Shown here in pieces: positions 16,101-18,422 of a DNA stretch of 18,422 nucleotides. This stretch comes from UBA10364 sp049611965. Its GTDB lineage: Bacteria > Bacteroidota > Bacteroidia > Flavobacteriales > Schleiferiaceae. Position numbers and translations under genes: made by a program. Position 1 is the first letter of the stretch; each line of letters starts with the position of its first letter. The stretch lies in assembly GCA_049611965.1 (NCBI GenBank), contig JBMZBC010000031.1, positions 1-18,422 on the forward strand, written 5' to 3'. Under the pieces are notes generated by a model. It was not told the DNA's origin, did not search any database, and worked only from the letters and a program-made list of their open reading frames with translations.

Positions 16101-16208
16101 GCGCCCTTTATCTTGCGGGGCTCAACGGCCAAACTTATTTCCACTCCCGAGGGTCTTGTAATCCTACAAAACGACGGCGCTGCCTTGCTTTACACAGGTG
16201 AATTATAG
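13110..16208 (+). CDS. large FG-GAP/VCBS-repeat lipoprotein, degenerate ASPIC region (paralog 2)
   Basis: A 1032-aa lipoprotein (lipobox CAC, Cys15 or Cys16 in ALCACTS) with the same layout as the gene before it, clearly an old tandem duplicate. Seven calcium-loop repeats fill the first half (ADFDGNGFED, IDINADGFPD, DCDNDGDQD, EDFNSDGYLD, GDLNGDGLTD, EDFDGDGYKD, ADFDNDGKLD). The ASPIC region near 503-575 is reduced: only KRLGAKSHWNLG and GGIIVEWPNGTAEAYTLLPG remain recognisable. The second half has three good loops (LDLNGDGIDD, ADIDGDGDDE, ADLDHDGSAE) and a partial one (TDLDRNGNRD), where the paralog has six. A shared block near the C-terminus (P.ELWITDLDRNGNRD, then RYPLFGRDELIKE and VKYRKDYLKN) is typical of Bacteroidota ASPIC proteins. 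Function is unknown; a surface binding role paired with the paralog is inferred. Confidence 0.92.
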   Translation: MLKKAHIALFLALCACTSAPKEPTLFEEVGEEAGVDFANILEENDRQNIVDYLYFYNGAGVAVADFDGNGFEDIYFVRNQGDNALYFNQGGWNFTKGGLSAAGNADFQTGVSVIDINADGFPDLHVSAVNYHIWNGHNEFYLNQGDGTFTEISQDLGIDLAGYGQQALFFDCDNDGDQDLYVLRHSVHPSGAYNKASQRGTTDEKAGDRFFLNTGSPTAPVFEDKTDDFGILSSQLGYGLAIVAEDFNSDGYLDVFVANDFHENDYLYLNRAGEGFELATDESFQTNSKFTMGVDAGDLNGDGLTDLFTLDMKPWDEVERKNALGAEPFHIHKYKRSQGYVEQFPKNSAHLQRGNVASKGMALPVFEDVAPLLGVESTDWSWGVLLEDFDGDGYKDLYVTNGIKRRPNDLDYIQFLSSGEGVAKSDERIYSQMPPGLVSNRAYRGTHDGMEETSKSWGLDFKGTSNGSAVADFDNDGKLDLVINNLDDRAHLYRNVLATSATTVDFGGYSVRYRKRLGAKSHWNLGTRSWLSHSSTRKNVDDFGGGIIVEWPNGTAEAYTLLPGEHNPLRPGDGMAVEGLETVNKSRVVAPLDTLPFGHKEDAYTSFVETPLLIQGTDELGPAGAYFKGKLFLGGSTGKAPLWADLQTLDTTLLWADRAHEDVDAAVVTLSTGQQGLVVVTGSSQMPNNSTRQQDRIYFDSQKPSISLGEEGTNASCVAILDLNGDGIDDIFIGERSVWNDYGAAPSHAVYYGTNDGWFVKGQPSWTTELGMITDATAADIDGDGDDELIVAEDWGTIKSIDGNGKVQSLSENGWWRSVYVADLDHDGSAEIFAGGVGQNHGIAVNPEDPIELWITDLDRNGNRDFLYSYVNQGERYPLFGRDELIKESVKYRKDYLKNRSFSGVPFEKMFGNALAGVEPLSVGFTGSALLVSSDSGWVQLELPSAAQQAPINAAIATERGLLLCGGADNMHTSIGTQESFCGAFLTYGSSGPLCSDAPFILRGSTAKLISTPEGLVILQNDGAALLYTGEL

Positions 16209-16232
16209 AGGGGTTTTCCCTATTTTAGCGAA

Positions 16233-16751
16233 ATGCGAAATTTTCTTTTGTTTGCCTTAATTAGCGCGACGTTGCTAGGCTCGTGTACCTTGGATCCAGA
16301 ATGTGAATGGACCGATCTCTATGCCGAGTTCGAAACCTACGACTTCACTACCGATTTAGAGCAGACCAACATTGTTCTACTGACGCCAGAATTTGATCCA
16401 AATCTTCCGCTTTTTGAGCCCTTCATCATTCGAAGCGACAGCGCGTATGATGCACTCACCCAGTTTTCGCGAGATGAAGAATGCCCCTACTGCGTGTATC
16501 CTGAAATCGATTTTGACCAATACACTTTGATTGGCTTCTCAACTGAAATCAGCTGCCTCGCTACGAATTACCTGAAACTAACAAGTACGCCCGAAGGGTG
16601 GCGTTATGCCCTTAAAACTGTCGATGAAACCCAGTGCAACCAACTGTTGTGCGACAACTTCAGCTTCAACTGGATCCTGCTTCCGAAAGCCGCGGACACC
16701 ACGGATATCTCCTTTGAAACTGGCCTTGCACGCTATTTCTGCGACTGTTAA
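16233..16751 (+). CDS. small cysteine-rich lipoprotein of unknown function
   Basis: A 172-aa exported protein not recognised with confidence. The lipobox ends LLGSC (Cys18). Eight more cysteines follow at 24, 84, 87, 108, 135, 140, 170 and 172, including CPYC and a C-terminal CDC; an even number after the lipid-anchored Cys suggests up to four disulfides. The middle (FIIRSDSAYDALTQF, then EIDFDQYTLIGFSTE, then NWILLPKA) resembles the strand order of PrcB-like small domains (a query stretch, an IDF strand, a late hydrophobic PK strand), but this is only an impression. CPYC has the CxxC form of thioredoxin-like sites, yet there is no thioredoxin context around it. It sits 24 nt after paralog 2 and 14 nt before the haloperoxidase gene, so it is very likely in the same operon and may be a partner of that enzyme. 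Confidence 0.85.
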   Translation: MRNFLLFALISATLLGSCTLDPECEWTDLYAEFETYDFTTDLEQTNIVLLTPEFDPNLPLFEPFIIRSDSAYDALTQFSRDEECPYCVYPEIDFDQYTLIGFSTEISCLATNYLKLTSTPEGWRYALKTVDETQCNQLLCDNFSFNWILLPKAADTTDISFETGLARYFCDC

Positions 16752-16765
16752 TCACACAACAACAC

Positions 16766-18088
16766 ATGAAACGACTTCTACTAACACTCACTTTAAGTGC
16801 CTTTATCGCGACCTCTTGCCAAGGTCCAAAGGAGCCGTACAGCGACTATTCACGTGATCTGCAGAACGCCTATCAAGCAATCACAGACATCTTGGTGCAC
16901 GATATTTTCTCGCCACCAGTAGCCGCTAGAGTATATGCCTACTCTGGCGCAGCGGCCTACGAAGTGGTGGCGCAAAGCCATACAGATTACCGTTCTCTCG
17001 AGGGTCAATTCCACGAATTCCCTACTGTCGAACCGGCACCAACGGATGAAAATTACGTGCCCGAATTGGCTTCGCTCCATGCCTTGGGGGTGGTCGGTAA
17101 GGCCTTGATTTTCTCAGAAGACCGCATGCAGACACATATGGACGGCTTGTTCGAAAAGATGAGTGAGTACCACAGCGCTGAAGCTATTGCCGTGAGCCGC
17201 GACTATGGACAGCGCGTTGCGGAAGCTGTTTTGAATTGGGCCCAGGGCGATAACTACAACCAGAGCCGCACGTTTACCAAATACGAAATCAACGACGATC
17301 CGATGCGCTGGAAGCCGACGCCTCCGGATTACATGGACGGTATTGAACCGCACTGGAGAAATATTCGTACGCTTGTCATGGACAGCGCGCAGATGTTCAA
17401 ACCCGTTCCGCCTCCAACGCCTTCTCTGGATACCGCCTCGAAATTCTACAAAGACCTCATGGAGGTCTACCATACCGTGAACAACCTAACGCCGGAGCAA
17501 GAAGCTATCGCACAGTTTTGGGATTGTAACCCGTATGTGAGTGTACACCGCGGTCACGTGATGCTGGCGACAAAAAAGATCACTCCAGGAGGTCACTGGA
17601 TGGGTATTACAGGCATTGCTTGCCGCAAAGTGGGAGCAGATTACAACACAACGATCAATGCGCATTTGCGCGCTGCAACGGGACTGTTTGACGGCTTCAT
17701 CTCTTGTTGGGACGAAAAGTACCGTTCAGAGTTAGTTCGCCCTGAGACAGTAATTAATGAGAATTTTGATGAGAATTGGACCCCATTGCTTCAAACGCCT
17801 CCCTTCCCGGAATACACCTCGGGGCACAGTGTGATTTCTGGCGCTGCAGGTGTAATGCTGACCGGTGTCTTTGGCGAAAATTTTGCCTTCCAAGATTCTA
17901 CTGAACGCGTATATGGACTTCCTGACCGCTCCTACGAAAGCTTCACCGCGGCCTCTGACGAAGCGGCCATTTCGAGATTGTACGGCGGCATTCACTACAT
18001 GCCGGCCATCGAGGTTGGGGTGAGCCAAGGGCGCACTTTAGGAGCCTATTTAGATGCCAATTTAACGACCTATACCGGAAATGAATAA
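16766..18088 (+). CDS. vanadium-dependent haloperoxidase / PAP2-superfamily lipoprotein
   Basis: A 440-aa exported lipoprotein (lipobox ATSC, Cys18) of the vanadium haloperoxidase/acid phosphatase superfamily. The vanadate/phosphate site is complete: Lys318 and Arg325 in KYRSELVRP (K-x6-RP), Ser352-Gly353-His354 in PEYTSGHS, and Arg404 with His410 in SRLYGGIH (SR-x5-H). These correspond to the Lys, Arg, Ser-Gly, acid-base His, Arg and vanadium-ligand His of the Curvularia chloroperoxidase. Trp315 before the Lys and Phe347 before the SGH motif also match that enzyme's arrangement; Thr351 replaces the usual Pro of PSGH. If vanadate is bound it would oxidise a halide with hydrogen peroxide to a hypohalous acid; with phosphate chemistry it would be a phosphatase. 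Sequence alone does not settle this. A surface or periplasmic anchored position is inferred from the lipobox. It is followed by an overlapping MFS gene. Confidence 0.93.
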   Translation: MKRLLLTLTLSAFIATSCQGPKEPYSDYSRDLQNAYQAITDILVHDIFSPPVAARVYAYSGAAAYEVVAQSHTDYRSLEGQFHEFPTVEPAPTDENYVPELASLHALGVVGKALIFSEDRMQTHMDGLFEKMSEYHSAEAIAVSRDYGQRVAEAVLNWAQGDNYNQSRTFTKYEINDDPMRWKPTPPDYMDGIEPHWRNIRTLVMDSAQMFKPVPPPTPSLDTASKFYKDLMEVYHTVNNLTPEQEAIAQFWDCNPYVSVHRGHVMLATKKITPGGHWMGITGIACRKVGADYNTTINAHLRAATGLFDGFISCWDEKYRSELVRPETVINENFDENWTPLLQTPPFPEYTSGHSVISGAAGVMLTGVFGENFAFQDSTERVYGLPDRSYESFTAASDEAAISRLYGGIHYMPAIEVGVSQGRTLGAYLDANLTTYTGNE

Positions 18089-18422
18089 GCCGTTCAAATG
18101 GGCGTTGCACATTAACTTTTTTGTGTACGCCATCCTACTGAATAGTGTCGGAATCGTCATCCTAAAAAGTATTAACAACTATGGCGTGAGCGAAGTACAG
18201 GCCAGCACCCTTGAGCTCTTCAAGGACTTGCCTATTGCCATCGTCTCCTTCCTCATTGCCAGCTTTGTCCCTCGCATCGGCTACAAGAAAATCATGGTCA
18301 TTGCGCTGTCTATTACCTCACTAGGGCTGATACAGATGTGGGCGGGAAATAGCTTTGTTTCTTCTCAAATCCTATTTGCCATTGTTGGGTCTTCATTTGC
18401 CCTGATCAAGGTTGCGGTATAC
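18081..18422 (+). CDS. MFS transporter, N-terminal part (3' part outside window)
   Basis: ATG at 18081-18083 starts 8 nt before the end of the haloperoxidase gene, in another frame, and the frame stays open to the window edge (114 residues). The protein has alternating hydrophobic helices: one at about residues 8-30 (INFFVYAILLNSVGIVIL), one at about 45-63 (LPIAIVSFLIASFVP), one at about 70-88, and one near the edge. The loop after helix 2 carries PRIGYKK, the usual MFS loop position (G-x-x-x-D/R-x-x-G-R/K-like). This is an inner-membrane transporter of the major facilitator superfamily; substrate unknown. The overlap suggests translational coupling with the haloperoxidase, but the gene may belong to the next operon functionally. 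Confidence 0.85.
   Translation, partial: MNKPFKWALHINFFVYAILLNSVGIVILKSINNYGVSEVQASTLELFKDLPIAIVSFLIASFVPRIGYKKIMVIALSITSLGLIQMWAGNSFVSSQILFAIVGSSFALIKVAVY

Noticed and set aside
9829..16208. Repeated DNA segments coding for D-x-D-G-D-G loops, looking like short tandem repeats
   Set aside because: They are spread and divergent and are explained by the calcium-loop protein repeats, not by a DNA-level repeat or CRISPR array.
17114..17473. 119-aa frame on the - strand inside the haloperoxidase gene
   Set aside because: Arg/Val-rich composition typical of an antisense shadow of a coding gene; no motif and no start context.

Overview
The window is a Bacteroidota chromosome segment, most likely from a marine flavobacterium-like lineage (Flavobacteriales, perhaps Cryomorphaceae/Schleiferiaceae; the family is a guess). 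The evidence is a SusC/SusD pair, many short lipoproteins with Bacteroidota-style lipoboxes, a DUF5777-type barrel, AT-rich start regions with no clear Shine-Dalgarno, and promoter candidates closer to the Bacteroidota -33/-7 type than to sigma70. All genes lie on the + strand and no RNA genes, IS elements or CRISPR arrays are visible.

Region 1 (1-4996) holds the 3' end of an AraC-type regulator, an AddA/RecB-like helicase-nuclease, and a tight trio: a small mono-heme cytochrome c lipoprotein, a secreted YceI protein and a DUF5777-like outer-membrane barrel. The trio is spaced by 4 nt and a 1-nt overlap, so it looks like one translational unit for an envelope redox or lipid-related task.

Region 2 (4997-5423) is a 427-nt non-coding stretch with a hairpin, several perfect inverted repeats and a candidate promoter for the next genes.

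Region 3 (5424-9793) is a SusC/SusD outer-membrane uptake pair that ends in a textbook intrinsic terminator. SusC has the codon bias of a very highly expressed gene and lacks the usual N-terminal carboxypeptidase-regulatory-like domain. No glycoside hydrolase, sulfatase or peptidase is next to it, so this is not an ordinary polysaccharide locus.

Region 4 (9829-18422) starts 35 nt after that terminator. It encodes two large paralogous FG-GAP/VCBS lipoproteins (the first with a clear ASPIC/UnbV domain), a small cysteine-rich lipoprotein, a lipoprotein of the vanadium-dependent haloperoxidase/PAP2 superfamily with all expected vanadate-binding residues, and the start of an MFS transporter overlapping it by 8 nt. 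Joints are 1-nt overlap, 24 nt, 14 nt and 8-nt overlap, so this is probably one operon.

The most interesting inference is that regions 3 and 4 form one surface system: a SusCD importer, two calcium-binding propeller-like lipoproteins, a disulfide-rich lipoprotein and a haloperoxidase (or vanadate-type phosphatase), with the terminator at 9763-9793 setting the ratio between importer and accessory proteins. Substrate and chemistry cannot be read from the sequence.
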